The notes under the pieces are model-generated. The model saw only the letters and a program-made list of their open reading frames with translations, was not told the origin of the DNA and ran no database searches. Below, piece by piece: positions 7,559 through 17,081 of a stretch of DNA of 64,000 bases. This DNA is from Neisseriaceae bacterium JH1-16 (GTDB taxonomy: Bacteria > Pseudomonadota > Gammaproteobacteria > Burkholderiales > Chromobacteriaceae). The position numbers and the translations under genes were made by a program. How positions within the stretch are numbered: position 1 is the first letter of the stretch; each line of letters starts with the position of its first letter. Where the stretch lies: NCBI GenBank assembly GCA_025989215.1, contig JAPDNP010000008.1, positions 1 to 64,000 on the forward strand, read 5' to 3'.

Positions 7559-10386
7559 TGTACACCCCCTATCAGCGTGGTTACTTGGCGCATTGGCTGT
7601 CGCTTGATGGCGCAATTGAGGATGGTTTGACACAGACCATCGCCAGCGCCAAGGTGGACATGAACCCCCATCAAGTCGAAGCGGCGCTGTTTGCCTTGCG
7701 CTCGCCCCTTTCCAATGGGGTCATCCTGGCAGATGAGGTAGGGTTGGGGAAAACCATCGAAGCCAGTTTGGTGCTCGCCCAGAAGTGGGCGGAGGGCAAA
7801 CGCAAGTTGCTGCTTATCGTGCCCGCCACCCTGCGTAAGCAGTGGAGCCAAGAACTGGAAGAGAAGTTTTCGCTTGGTTCAAGAATCATCGAGGCTAAAA
7901 GCTTCAATGAGGCAAAAAAGGCGGGGGCGGACAACCCTTTTGATGTCGAACTCACCTTTGGCAAACCGGCTGTCGCAATTTGCTCTTATGAATTTGCCGC
8001 CCGCAAGGAACTCGATCTGGCCCGCGTACCATGGGATATGGTGGTGCTGGATGAAGCCCATAAACTGCGGAACATCTATAAGAACAACGGAGCCAAGACC
8101 GCCAAAAAACTCGATAGCGCCTTGCTGGGCCGTCCCAAGGTCATGCTTTCCGCAACGCCGTTGCAAAACAATCTTCAAGAGTTATACGGCCTAGTTTCCA
8201 TCATAGACCCGTACTTTTTCGGCGATCTTGACTCGTTCAAGGCACGATATTGCCGCCCGAAACTGGAACCGGCCGAGTTTGCGCTGCTGCGCGACCGGTT
8301 GGGGAAAATATGCACCCGCACCCTGCGCCGGCAAGTGCAGGAAGAAGGGGGAATCAAATTCACACGTCGCTACTCGATGACCGAGGATTACCGGCCAACC
8401 AGTGAAGAATTGGCGCTGTATAGCAACGTGTCGGCTTATCTGCAGAAGGACGACTTGCTGGCAATCAAGAGTGGTGCACGTCATCTGGTGACCTTGGTCA
8501 TCCGCAAGATTCTGGCATCCTCATCCTATGCGATTCAGGGCACCTTGCAGACCATGATCGAGCGTCTGGAAAAGAAGATGCCACTGGCCGATGCCTTGCG
8601 GGATTACGACGCGCTCGACGATCTGACCGACGCTAATGATGTCGAAGACGAAGATTTGATCGACCCGGAAGCCTTACAAGCGGAAATCAACCAACTCAAA
8701 GACTTTCGCACTCTGGCCGCCAGCATTAGCGAGAATGCCAAGGCGGATGCCTTATTGCGGGTGCTGGGAAAAGCGTTTGAGTTCACTGAGAGGTTGGGTG
8801 GCACACGCAAGGCCGTGATTTTTACCGAGTCGGTGCGCACCCAAGCCTGGCTATTCGATTTGCTGACTGAAAATGGATATCAGGACCAGATTGTCCTGCT
8901 GAACGGCAGCAATAGCGACACAGCATCCCAACAAACCTACCGGGCCTGGCTGCAAAAGCACCAAGGGTCTTCGAGGGTTTCCGGTTCAAAAACGGCGGAC
9001 ATGAAGGCCGCTTTGGTTGAGAGGTTCCGGGACGATGCCAGCATCATCATCTGCACCGAAGCAGGGGCCGAGGGTATCAACCTGCAATTCTGCTCTCTGC
9101 TTATTAACTACGATCTACCGTGGAACCCCCAGCGGGTTGAACAGCGTATTGGTCGTGTTCACCGCTATGGTCAAAAACACGATGTAGTCGTGGTGAATTT
9201 CATCAATAAAGGCAATCGCGCCGATGAACGAGTTTTTGAGCTGCTGAGCGAAAAATTCCAGTTGTTTGAAGGAGTGTTCGGCGCATCGGACGACATCCTA
9301 GGCTCAATCGAATCTGGAGTGGATATCGAGCGCCGTATTCATGACATCTATCAGAGGTGCAAAAGCGATGTGCAAATCGAGGCTGAATTCAATCAGTTGC
9401 AGGAAGAGCTAAAAAGCCAACTCGATGCTCGTGCGCAGGACACCCGTCGCTCCTTGCTGGATAATTTCGACGTGGATGTGGTGAAACGGCTCAATCTGCG
9501 CCGTGAAACAACCCTGAGAAGCCTTAGTGACTATCAAGAACGTCTGCTGAAACTGGCCAAGATGTGCCTGCCAAATGCAACGTTTAACGAAGATCGTTTT
9601 TACCACGATGGTCACTGGCACGATGTGGACTGGCAAAGAGCGAACGAGACCGACGCCCAGTTTTTTCAGCCAGGTGATGGGCAAGGGTTGGCGCTCATCA
9701 AACAGGCCAAGGCGGCACTAGGGGCATTGGATGATGCCGAGCTGGAGTTTGACTACAGCCAGCAGGGCGACGGCCATTATTCCGACCTTCGCTCTTTGAT
9801 CGGGCAGTCTGGCGAGCTGATTCTCGAAAAGGTCACCTTGACGACTGCCAAGCAAACCAGGGAGCGCTTGCTGCTAAGTGCCAGAACCGATGGCGGGCAA
9901 GAGTTGGATGAGAGAACCAGCGAGCGCCTGCTTTTCCTACCGGCTGAGGTAATGTCCCCCCTGCCCGCGTTCCAGCACGAAGCGGTCCTTCATGAGCAAC
10001 TGTCTACGCAGCGGTCAGCTTATTTGCAGGCAGCAGAGCGGGATAACGAGCGTTATTTCGAAGAAGAAACCGAAAAGCTGGACCGCTGGGCAGAAGACCG
10101 CCGCATTGCCTTGGATATCCGCATCAAGCAATTGGATCAGGAAATCAAGGAGGCGCGCAAGGCCGCCCGCCAGCTCGACTCCTTGCAAGAAAAGATGGAT
10201 GCAAAAAGAGTTCTCAAACAGTTGGAACGGGAACGGGACCGCGTGATGCTCGATTATCACGAGGAGAAGAAAAAGATTGAAGTCGAAGAAGACCGCCTGC
10301 TGGCCGAAATCGAAGAAGCGCTGCGCATGACGCCGCATTTCCAACGGCTGTTCGCCATCCGCTGGCATCTGAAGGGGCAAGCATGA
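7558..10386 (+). CDS. SNF2-family helicase (RapA/DrmD-like) of the defence cassette
   Basis: A 942-residue superfamily 2 translocase. Motif I is DEVGLGKT (about residues 59-66), motif II DEAH (about 165-168), motif III LSATPLQNN. The C-terminal helicase half has AGAEGINLQFC, NYDLPWNPQRVEQRIGR and VHRYGQ. After the motor comes about 350 residues without recognisable domain, ending in a charged coiled coil (about 830-930). It resembles the SNF2 proteins of phage-defence loci and should move on double-stranded DNA. ATG at 7558 is preceded by GCGAGGAGAG. The stop overlaps the next start (ATGA), so translation is coupled. Confidence 0.88.
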   Translation: MYTPYQRGYLAHWLSLDGAIEDGLTQTIASAKVDMNPHQVEAALFALRSPLSNGVILADEVGLGKTIEASLVLAQKWAEGKRKLLLIVPATLRKQWSQELEEKFSLGSRIIEAKSFNEAKKAGADNPFDVELTFGKPAVAICSYEFAARKELDLARVPWDMVVLDEAHKLRNIYKNNGAKTAKKLDSALLGRPKVMLSATPLQNNLQELYGLVSIIDPYFFGDLDSFKARYCRPKLEPAEFALLRDRLGKICTRTLRRQVQEEGGIKFTRRYSMTEDYRPTSEELALYSNVSAYLQKDDLLAIKSGARHLVTLVIRKILASSSYAIQGTLQTMIERLEKKMPLADALRDYDALDDLTDANDVEDEDLIDPEALQAEINQLKDFRTLAASISENAKADALLRVLGKAFEFTERLGGTRKAVIFTESVRTQAWLFDLLTENGYQDQIVLLNGSNSDTASQQTYRAWLQKHQGSSRVSGSKTADMKAALVERFRDDASIIICTEAGAEGINLQFCSLLINYDLPWNPQRVEQRIGRVHRYGQKHDVVVVNFINKGNRADERVFELLSEKFQLFEGVFGASDDILGSIESGVDIERRIHDIYQRCKSDVQIEAEFNQLQEELKSQLDARAQDTRRSLLDNFDVDVVKRLNLRRETTLRSLSDYQERLLKLAKMCLPNATFNEDRFYHDGHWHDVDWQRANETDAQFFQPGDGQGLALIKQAKAALGALDDAELEFDYSQQGDGHYSDLRSLIGQSGELILEKVTLTTAKQTRERLLLSARTDGGQELDERTSERLLFLPAEVMSPLPAFQHEAVLHEQLSTQRSAYLQAAERDNERYFEEETEKLDRWAEDRRIALDIRIKQLDQEIKEARKAARQLDSLQEKMDAKRVLKQLERERDRVMLDYHEEKKKIEVEEDRLLAEIEEALRMTPHFQRLFAIRWHLKGQA

Positions 10387-11657
10387 TCAATACCACCGAA
10401 CTGGTGCGTGAACTGATCTATCAGATTCGCTTGGGCGAAGATTCTGCCTATGAATTCAAAAGCATCACCATCAAAGGCAACAAGGTCGAGCAACCGCACC
10501 GAGACAGCGTGGCCGACGAACTGGCCGCTTTTGCCAACGGTAATGGCGGCATGCTGGTGCTGGGCGTCAATGACAAGACCCGCGAGGTGGAAGGCATTGC
10601 GCAGCAAGATCTAGGCACGGTCGAACTTTGGCTTACCAATATGGCCAACGACGCCATCAGCCCACCGCTGGCTATTGAAACCCGGCTGGTGGAAATTCCC
10701 GATCACCAAGGTAATGCGAAACCACTGGTGTGGGTGCGGGTAACCAAGAGCCTGTTCGTTCACCGTAGCCCACATGGCTATTACCTTCGGGTTGGCTCCA
10801 GCAAGCGAGAAATGTCGCCGGAATTACTGGCGCGACTGTTCCAGCAACGCAGCATGGCACGGCTGATCCGTTTCGACGAACAACTGGTGCCGCACGCCGG
10901 ATTGGACGCTATCGATCCCGAGCTAAAAGCCCGCTTCCTGCGCGGTGATTTGCCGGAGGCCATGCAACTCAAAAAGCTCTACCTGGCGATGGAGGACGAA
11001 AATCGGGAAGTTCACCTGACCGTTACCGGTGTATTGCTGCTGACTCCGCGCCCGGCAGATTTTCTATCTTCGGCCTATGTACAATGCGTGGCGTATTCCG
11101 GCACAGAACGCAACGCCGAATACCAGGTAGATGCTCAGGATTGCGACGGCCCGGTGGACCTGCAAATCCAGCAGGCCTTCAACTTCGTCAAACGCAATAT
11201 GCGGGTGGAAGCAGTCAAGCGCCCCGGCCGCATCGACATTCCGCAGTTCGATTTAGGCGCAGTGTACGAAGCATTGGTTAATGCTGTCGCCCACCGCGAC
11301 TACGGCATGCATGGCGCACGGGTGCGGGTGCATCTGTTTGCCGACCGGTTGGAAATCGCCACGCCTGGCGGCTTACCCAACAGCCTGACCGTGGATAGCA
11401 TGGACTCCAACAGCATCACCCGCAACGAAACCTTGGTGAACCTGTTGAGCCGCTACTACCCGGCCGACCCGGCCAGCCAGCGGCAGAACATGATCGAACG
11501 CCGGGGCGAAGGCGTCCCTACCATCATCGCCGCCAGCGAGCGGCTATCTACCCGCCGCCCGCTGTACGAGCAAATCGACCATACCGAATTGAAACTCACC
11601 ATCTATGCCGCCAGCCGCGAACAGAACGGCCTGCTGGCACAGTTTGGCGACGAATAA
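10383..11657 (+). CDS. ATP-binding protein with AlbA_2 (Schlafen-like) and HATPase_c_4 domains
   Basis: A 424-residue protein. The N-terminal third carries the AlbA_2 signature (EFKSITIKGN, then DELAAFANGNGGMLVLGVND near residues 38-57). The C-terminal third has the GHKL-like ATPase motif EALVNAVAHRDYGM and IATPGGLP near 295-340. Such proteins are often annotated RecG-like or transcriptional regulators but contain no helicase. It overlaps the SNF2 gene by 4 bp and sits 18 bp before the methyltransferase, the arrangement of a single complex. It probably supplies ATP-dependent sensing or regulation; the exact role is unknown. Confidence 0.85.
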   Translation: MINTTELVRELIYQIRLGEDSAYEFKSITIKGNKVEQPHRDSVADELAAFANGNGGMLVLGVNDKTREVEGIAQQDLGTVELWLTNMANDAISPPLAIETRLVEIPDHQGNAKPLVWVRVTKSLFVHRSPHGYYLRVGSSKREMSPELLARLFQQRSMARLIRFDEQLVPHAGLDAIDPELKARFLRGDLPEAMQLKKLYLAMEDENREVHLTVTGVLLLTPRPADFLSSAYVQCVAYSGTERNAEYQVDAQDCDGPVDLQIQQAFNFVKRNMRVEAVKRPGRIDIPQFDLGAVYEALVNAVAHRDYGMHGARVRVHLFADRLEIATPGGLPNSLTVDSMDSNSITRNETLVNLLSRYYPADPASQRQNMIERRGEGVPTIIAASERLSTRRPLYEQIDHTELKLTIYAASREQNGLLAQFGDE

Positions 11658-11675
11658 AGCAAAGTAAAACATCGA

Positions 11676-13325
11676 ATGAGCAATAAACAGAAACTGGAAC
11701 TGAACTGGATCGGCAAAGACAAGCGCCCACGCTTGGAGCCGCGCATTTTGATTGAAGACAAGGCACTGTCTTACCGCGCCGTATCCGCCGTTCAGCCAGA
11801 GCTGCTGGAAGGTCGCGACGCGACTGCGCCTCACCCGTTCAATGACAATCTGCTGATCCAAGGCGACAACTTGCTGGCGCTTAAGGCGCTGGAAGCCCAG
11901 TACGCCGGTCGCGTGAAGTGCATATTTATCGACCCACCGTACAACACCGGCAGCGCCTTCACCCACTACGACGATGGCGTTGAGCATTCGATGTGGCTGA
12001 CGCTGATGCGTGATCGGCTGGAGTTGATCCGCAGCTTACTAGCGGAGGATGGGTCGTTGTGGATCACTATTGACGACAACGAAGCGCACTATCTGAAGGT
12101 CCTTTGTGACGAGATATTTGGCCGACAGAACTTCATCGCCTCAAATGTTTGGCAAAAGAGATATTCACGTGAGAACCGAGAAGCCATCGGTGATGCGCAT
12201 GACTATGTTCTCGTGTTTGCTAAGAATGCCGATCGCTTTAAGGCGATTCGCAATCGTATACCGATGAACGAAGAGCAAGCGAAGGTCTACAAAAACCCGA
12301 ACAACCATCCGCGTGGTCGTTGGCGTCCGATTCCGATGACTGCTCAAGGATATCGACCAAACCAAATGTATGAGATTGTTGCTCCCGGGGGCGCAGTGCA
12401 TCGGCCACCTGAAGGACGTTGTTGGTCCACAATCGAAAGTGAGTTTCTGAAGTTGCGGGAGGCTGGCCGAATTTATTTCGGCAAGGATGGCAATAGCCAG
12501 CCAAACATCATTCGCTTCTTGGATGAGGTCGAAGGTATGGTGCCTTGGACATGGTGGCCTCACGATGAAGTTGGTCACACCGATGAAGCAAAAAAAGAGG
12601 TGCATGCCTTGTTTGGTAAAGCGGATGCTTTTCTCACGCCGAAGCCGGAACGACTAATTCATCGCATACTCCATATCTCAACCAATCCAGGCGACCTCGT
12701 CCTCGATTCCTTCGCCGGCTCCGGCACCACCGGCGCAGTCGCCCACAAAATGGGCCGACGCTGGATCATGGTCGAGCTGGGCGAACACTGCCACACCCAT
12801 ATCGTGCCCCGCCTGAAAAAAGTCATCGACGGCGAAGATCAAGGTGGTATTTCCAAAATAGTCAACTGGCAGGGCGGCGGCGGGTTTCGCTATTTCCGCC
12901 TCGCGCCGTCGTTGTTGAAAAAAGACCAATGGGACAACTGGATCATCAACCCGGAGTACAACGCCGAGATGCTGGCGGAAGCCATGTGCAAGCATATGGG
13001 CTTCACCTACGCGCCCAGCCAAGCGCATTTCTGGATGCACGGCCACAGCACCGAAACCGACTTCATCTATGTCACCACCGGCAGCCTGAGCCATGACCAG
13101 CTGCGGGTGATCAGCGACGAAGTGGGCACGGGGCGTACGTTGCTGATTTGTTGCAAGGCCTTCATGGCCGATGCCGACGCCTTCCCCAACCTCACCCTGA
13201 AGAAAATTCCTCGTGCCATTCTGGGCAAGTGCGAATGGGACCATGACGACTACAGCTTCAGCGTGAATGTGTTGCCGGATGAAGAGGACAATGATGAAGC
13301 GCCCCTTCTTGATGACGAAGAATAA
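11676..13325 (+). CDS. Site-specific DNA methyltransferase (type III Mod-like, beta class)
   Basis: A 549-residue amino-methyltransferase. The catalytic motif IV DPPYNTG lies near residue 86, before the SAM-binding motif I LDSFAGSGTTG near 345, the beta-class order of type III Mod subunits and adenine N6 methylases. The region between them (about 170-320) should hold target recognition; its base composition is lower in GC than the flanking domains, as expected of a recently exchanged specificity segment. It likely marks host DNA so that the neighbouring Res-like protein spares it. The target sequence cannot be read from the gene. Confidence 0.9.
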   Translation: MSNKQKLELNWIGKDKRPRLEPRILIEDKALSYRAVSAVQPELLEGRDATAPHPFNDNLLIQGDNLLALKALEAQYAGRVKCIFIDPPYNTGSAFTHYDDGVEHSMWLTLMRDRLELIRSLLAEDGSLWITIDDNEAHYLKVLCDEIFGRQNFIASNVWQKRYSRENREAIGDAHDYVLVFAKNADRFKAIRNRIPMNEEQAKVYKNPNNHPRGRWRPIPMTAQGYRPNQMYEIVAPGGAVHRPPEGRCWSTIESEFLKLREAGRIYFGKDGNSQPNIIRFLDEVEGMVPWTWWPHDEVGHTDEAKKEVHALFGKADAFLTPKPERLIHRILHISTNPGDLVLDSFAGSGTTGAVAHKMGRRWIMVELGEHCHTHIVPRLKKVIDGEDQGGISKIVNWQGGGGFRYFRLAPSLLKKDQWDNWIINPEYNAEMLAEAMCKHMGFTYAPSQAHFWMHGHSTETDFIYVTTGSLSHDQLRVISDEVGTGRTLLICCKAFMADADAFPNLTLKKIPRAILGKCEWDHDDYSFSVNVLPDEEDNDEAPLLDDEE

Positions 13326-13342
13326 GTAGGAAGTCCAGCACG

Positions 13343-16120
13343 ATGGCTGAGCAAATCAACGGCACAAAAGCCGCCAACCAATTGACGGCGCGGCTTTCGT
13401 TGCGCACCCCGCAGCATGAATCGCTGCAGATTCTGGCAGACCTGCTGGAGCAGTTACAGCTAAGCAAAGACCCGGATTTGCAGCATTGGCGGACGGTGAT
13501 CCAGCAGCAACACCCGACCATGCAGGCGTTCGAACGGGCCTTCCCTTCGCTGTGTTTTGCGCTGGCCACTGGGGTGGGCAAGACCCGTTTGATGGGGGCG
13601 ATGATCGCCTGGCTGTATATCACCGGGCGCAGTCGCCATTTCTTTGTGCTGGCCCCCAACCTGACCATTTACGAGAAGCTGAAGCAGGATTTCACGCTCG
13701 GCCACCCCAAATACGTGTTTGCCGGCATCCCCGAAATGGCGCAAACCCCGCCGGTGATTGTGACCGGCGAGGATTACGATGACGGACGTGGCGTGCGGCT
13801 CGATTTCGCGGTGCCGGAAAGCCTAACCGGCGACTTGTTCGGCTCGGACAACGCCCCGCATATCAACATCTTCAATATCGCCAAGATCAATGCCCGCGAC
13901 AACAAGCAGGGCGCGGCCAAGTCCGCTACTGCCAAGGTGCGGCGATTGCAGGAATACATAGGCGAATCCTATTTTGCCTATCTGGCGGAGTTACCCGATC
14001 TAGTGGTGTTGATGGACGAGGCGCACCGCTACTACGCCAGTGCTGGGGCCAAGGCGATTAACGACTTGAAGCCGGTGCTGGGTATCGAGCTGACCGCCAC
14101 GCCCAAGACCACCGGAGCCAACCCGCGCGCCTTCAGCAACATCGTCTACCACTACCCGTTGGCCAGCGCGCTGAACGATGGCTTTGTGAAGATACCGGCG
14201 GTCGCTACACGCAAGGATTTTCGCGCCGACCAGTACAGCTCCGAAAAACTGGAGGAGATCAAACTGGAAGACGGCATCCATCATCACGAATATGTAAAGG
14301 TGGAGCTGGAAACCTACGCCCGTACTCATGGCGTAAAGCCGGTTAAACCGTTCATGCTGGTGGTGGCGCAGGACACCGCCCACGCTAGCGCCATCAAGAC
14401 GCATCTCGAATCCGAGCAATTTTTTGACGGGCGTTATCAAGGCCGCGTTATTGAGGTGCACTCCAATCAGTCTGGCGAAGAGTCGGACGCTTCGATGCAG
14501 CGTCTGTTGGAGGTGGAGCACGACGAGTTGACCGAGGTGGTGATTCACGTCAACAAGCTTAAAGAGGGCTGGGATGTGACCAACCTCTACACCATCGTGC
14601 CCTTGCGCGCTTCGGCCTCGGAAATTCTTACGGAGCAAACCATCGGCAGGGGCTTGCGTCTGCCGTATGGCAAGCGCACTGGGGTGGAGGCGGTAGACCG
14701 TTTGTGCATCATCGCGCACGACCGATTTCAGGAAATCATCGACCGCGCCAACGAGGAAGAGTCGATCATCCGCAAGACGGTGTATATCGGCGCTGGCAAC
14801 GATGCAGAAATTCCGGACAGAAAGCCACAGATCATCACCGCGCCTTCTTACGCGGAGATGTTGGCGACGGGCAAGCCAGCGATACAGGACGGAAGGGCCG
14901 TGCAGGGAACGGTCGCCCACTATCAGGTTGACCGGTTCTCTGAGCAGCAAACCCGGATTGCTGAAATCGCCCTGCAAGCCATCCACGATGGGGCTGAAGG
15001 GTTGAATTCCAGCAAGGATCTAGACAGGACTGAGATCCAACAGCAGTTGGTCACGCGAGTTGAGCAAGTGCTGCGCGATAGCCAGCCGGCCCAGCCGCAA
15101 CTGGAAGGGCTGGAGCCCGCCGCTTCCTCAGAGGAGGTCGCAGGCATCGTGCTCAAAGTAGTTGCCAAGTTGATCGAGCTGACCATTGATGTGCCGCAGA
15201 TCGTGGTGCTGCCCACCCGGGAGGTCAACTATGGCTTTGACAACTTTGACTTGCTGCAACTGGAGAAAATCAACTACCAGCCGGTGAGCCAGGAAATTCT
15301 GTTGCAGCATTTGGAGAACAATCAGCGGGCCAGTATTCAGTGGGGCCGCCAGGGGGCGCGCGAATCGAAGCTTGAGAACTACGTTGTTCGCCATCTGCTG
15401 GACCAGGATGCCATCGATTACGATGAGCACGCCGGTTTGCTCTACAAGTTGGCGTCACAGGTCGTGGAGCGCTTGCGTGCTTACCTGGCGGATGAGGGGC
15501 AAGTAGAGAATGTCCTAATCTATTGGCAGAAACAACTTAGCGATTTTGTTTGGGCACAGATGAAGGAACACCGCTGGACGACGCCTACCGATTACGTTGG
15601 CAAAGTCACGCAGGGGTTTGACATCTTGAAACCCGCCACGTTTACCTTGGCCGCCGGAGAGCAGCCCCGCGATTTTCGGATACCCATTGCCGATAAGCGC
15701 GCTGTTCGGCAGATGGTGTTTACCGGTTTCCGGCGCTGTTGCTACCCGTATCAGAAGTTCGACTCGGTAGATGGAGAGTGGCGTCTGGCGCAGGTTCTGG
15801 AAGACGATGAAGACGTGCTCAAGTGGATGAAGCCTGCACCTGGGCAGTTCCGCATTGAATATAAGAATGGCCAGAACTATGAGCCCGACTTCGTGGTGGA
15901 AACCAAATCGTGCTGCTTGATTATTGAACCGAAGCGCGCCGATCAGGTGGCTGCTGAAGATGTGCAAGCCAAGATGCGAGCCGCAGTGCGCTGGTGCAGT
16001 TATGCCAATCAGCATGCGGAAAGCACCGGTACCAAACCATGGTCTTACTTGCTGGTGCCTGACGATAGGATTGTTCTGGGCCTAAGCGTTGCAAGGCTCA
16101 AAGCAGAGTATGAACAATAG
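13343..16120 (+). CDS. DEAD/DEAH helicase with C-terminal nuclease, type III Res-like
   Basis: A 925-residue superfamily 2 protein. Motif I is ATGVGKT (about residues 75-81), motif II DEAH (LMDEAHRYYA, about 224), motif III LTATPK, and motif VI IGRGLRLPYGKR. Near residues 848-866 the pattern PDFVVETKSCCLIIEPK matches a PD-(D/E)xK nuclease active site, as in Res subunits. It lies 17 bp after the Mod-like gene on the same strand. With Mod it would form a restriction pair, but the two extra proteins upstream set the locus apart from an ordinary type III system. Confidence 0.88.
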   Translation: MAEQINGTKAANQLTARLSLRTPQHESLQILADLLEQLQLSKDPDLQHWRTVIQQQHPTMQAFERAFPSLCFALATGVGKTRLMGAMIAWLYITGRSRHFFVLAPNLTIYEKLKQDFTLGHPKYVFAGIPEMAQTPPVIVTGEDYDDGRGVRLDFAVPESLTGDLFGSDNAPHINIFNIAKINARDNKQGAAKSATAKVRRLQEYIGESYFAYLAELPDLVVLMDEAHRYYASAGAKAINDLKPVLGIELTATPKTTGANPRAFSNIVYHYPLASALNDGFVKIPAVATRKDFRADQYSSEKLEEIKLEDGIHHHEYVKVELETYARTHGVKPVKPFMLVVAQDTAHASAIKTHLESEQFFDGRYQGRVIEVHSNQSGEESDASMQRLLEVEHDELTEVVIHVNKLKEGWDVTNLYTIVPLRASASEILTEQTIGRGLRLPYGKRTGVEAVDRLCIIAHDRFQEIIDRANEEESIIRKTVYIGAGNDAEIPDRKPQIITAPSYAEMLATGKPAIQDGRAVQGTVAHYQVDRFSEQQTRIAEIALQAIHDGAEGLNSSKDLDRTEIQQQLVTRVEQVLRDSQPAQPQLEGLEPAASSEEVAGIVLKVVAKLIELTIDVPQIVVLPTREVNYGFDNFDLLQLEKINYQPVSQEILLQHLENNQRASIQWGRQGARESKLENYVVRHLLDQDAIDYDEHAGLLYKLASQVVERLRAYLADEGQVENVLIYWQKQLSDFVWAQMKEHRWTTPTDYVGKVTQGFDILKPATFTLAAGEQPRDFRIPIADKRAVRQMVFTGFRRCCYPYQKFDSVDGEWRLAQVLEDDEDVLKWMKPAPGQFRIEYKNGQNYEPDFVVETKSCCLIIEPKRADQVAAEDVQAKMRAAVRWCSYANQHAESTGTKPWSYLLVPDDRIVLGLSVARLKAEYEQ

Positions 16121-16398
16121 ACCACTACCCACCATCTGTAATTAATTCACAATCCCGGGTGAGCATCAAAAGTACGATTCCGATTGATACATCTTAGTGG
16201 TACACCGAGGGAGTGTCGTACAAGATTAAGATATTGATCTTATTTAATATTTTATCAGAACGACAGTCCCCGTGCCTCTCTGCACGCTCTTGGATTGAAG
16301 AATATTTCAGACCCATATCACCCCCATGGAGAGCGATGGAATGCCATCGCTTCTGGGCCGCTCGGTCCGCCTTTTGTCCTATCCATGGAGCCACTGTG
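16121..16398. other. AT-rich spacer between defence cassette and ICE-type operon
   Basis: 278 bp, clearly AT-richer than its surroundings around 16200-16260, without a gene. It probably holds the promoter of the downstream operon, but I cannot assign -35/-10 elements with confidence. Confidence 0.4.
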
Positions 16399-16521
16399 AT
16401 GCCCTACAACTCCCCCCTCGAAACCCTCTGCGTATTCGCCCTGCTCTTCCTGCTCGGCGCACTCTGGGGCCATTTGCGCTGCAGCAACCGCGACGCTCCC
16501 CAGAAGGAGCAAACGGCATGA
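16399..16521 (+). CDS. Small single-span membrane protein
   Basis: A 40-residue ORF with one hydrophobic segment (LCVFALLFLLGALWGHL, about residues 10-26) and a short charged tail. Its stop overlaps the start of the next gene by 4 bp (ATGA), which argues that it is translated. No strong ribosome binding site is visible (AGCCACTGTG precedes the ATG). First gene of the ICE/plasmid-type operon; function unknown. Confidence 0.5.
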   Translation: MPYNSPLETLCVFALLFLLGALWGHLRCSNRDAPQKEQTA

Positions 16522-16973
16522 TGGTGAGCTGCCCGCATTGCCTGTCCCCACAAGTAGTGACCCGCAACCATGCGCGCAAGGTTGGCGGCACCATCGGTGC
16601 CATCGCCGGCGCGGCCAGCGGTTTTTCTGCCGCCATGAAAGGTGCGCGCATCGGCGGCACGCTTGGAGGCCGGATCGGCCTCATTGCCGGTCCTTCCGGC
16701 GCTGCCCTGGGCTCCGTCGCCGGAGCCATCCTCGGTGGCCTGCTGGGCGGGACGACCGGCTGCTCGGCTGGTGCGGCGCTAGGCGAGCTGATCGACGATA
16801 AGGTTCTGCACAACTACCGCTGCCTGGACTGCGGGCACACGTTCGGTGAGGCATCGGCCGGATATCGTACCCGCCAGTCTCCATCCTTCGACGAACCCGA
16901 TTCGGGTGGATACGGAGCCCATCCCTTCGACCTGTCCGAAGACGACGAACCGCTTCCTCTGCCTCACGGCTAA
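16518..16973 (+). CDS. Zinc-ribbon protein with glycine-zipper membrane segment
   Basis: A 151-residue protein. The first half of a zinc ribbon (CPHC) lies near residues 5-8 and its second half (CLDCGHTF) near 98-105. Between them is a long Gly/Ala-rich hydrophobic stretch with GxxxG repeats (IGGTLGGRIGLIAG, AGAILGGLLGGTTG), a glycine zipper that should insert in or pack against membrane. The C-terminus is acidic and low complexity. ATG at 16518 or 16521. Found in the operon with DUF932 and YqaJ; role unknown. Confidence 0.68.
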   Translation: MMVSCPHCLSPQVVTRNHARKVGGTIGAIAGAASGFSAAMKGARIGGTLGGRIGLIAGPSGAALGSVAGAILGGLLGGTTGCSAGAALGELIDDKVLHNYRCLDCGHTFGEASAGYRTRQSPSFDEPDSGGYGAHPFDLSEDDEPLPLPHG

Positions 16974-17029
16974 CCCCGGCGGCGGACTCATCCGCCCCCT
17001 TCCTTTCGCCCCCTCTTCTATCCATCATC

Positions 17030-17049
17030 AGCCCGGCTCTTGCCGGGCT
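17030..17049 (+). other. Intergenic hairpin before the DUF932 gene
   Basis: AGCCCGGC (17030-17037) pairs with GCCGGGCT (17042-17049) around TCTT. No T-run follows, so a leader or processing element is as likely as a terminator. Similar GC-rich hairpins precede the genes at 18112 and 21082. Confidence 0.5.
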
Positions 17050-17081
17050 ATATGCACTCGTCTTTCCAAAGGAGCAATCAC

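Noticed and set aside
7558-16120. BREX or DISARM call for the helicase/methylase cassette
   Set aside because: No PglZ, BrxC or DrmA/DrmB/DrmC-like protein is present, so neither name is supported.
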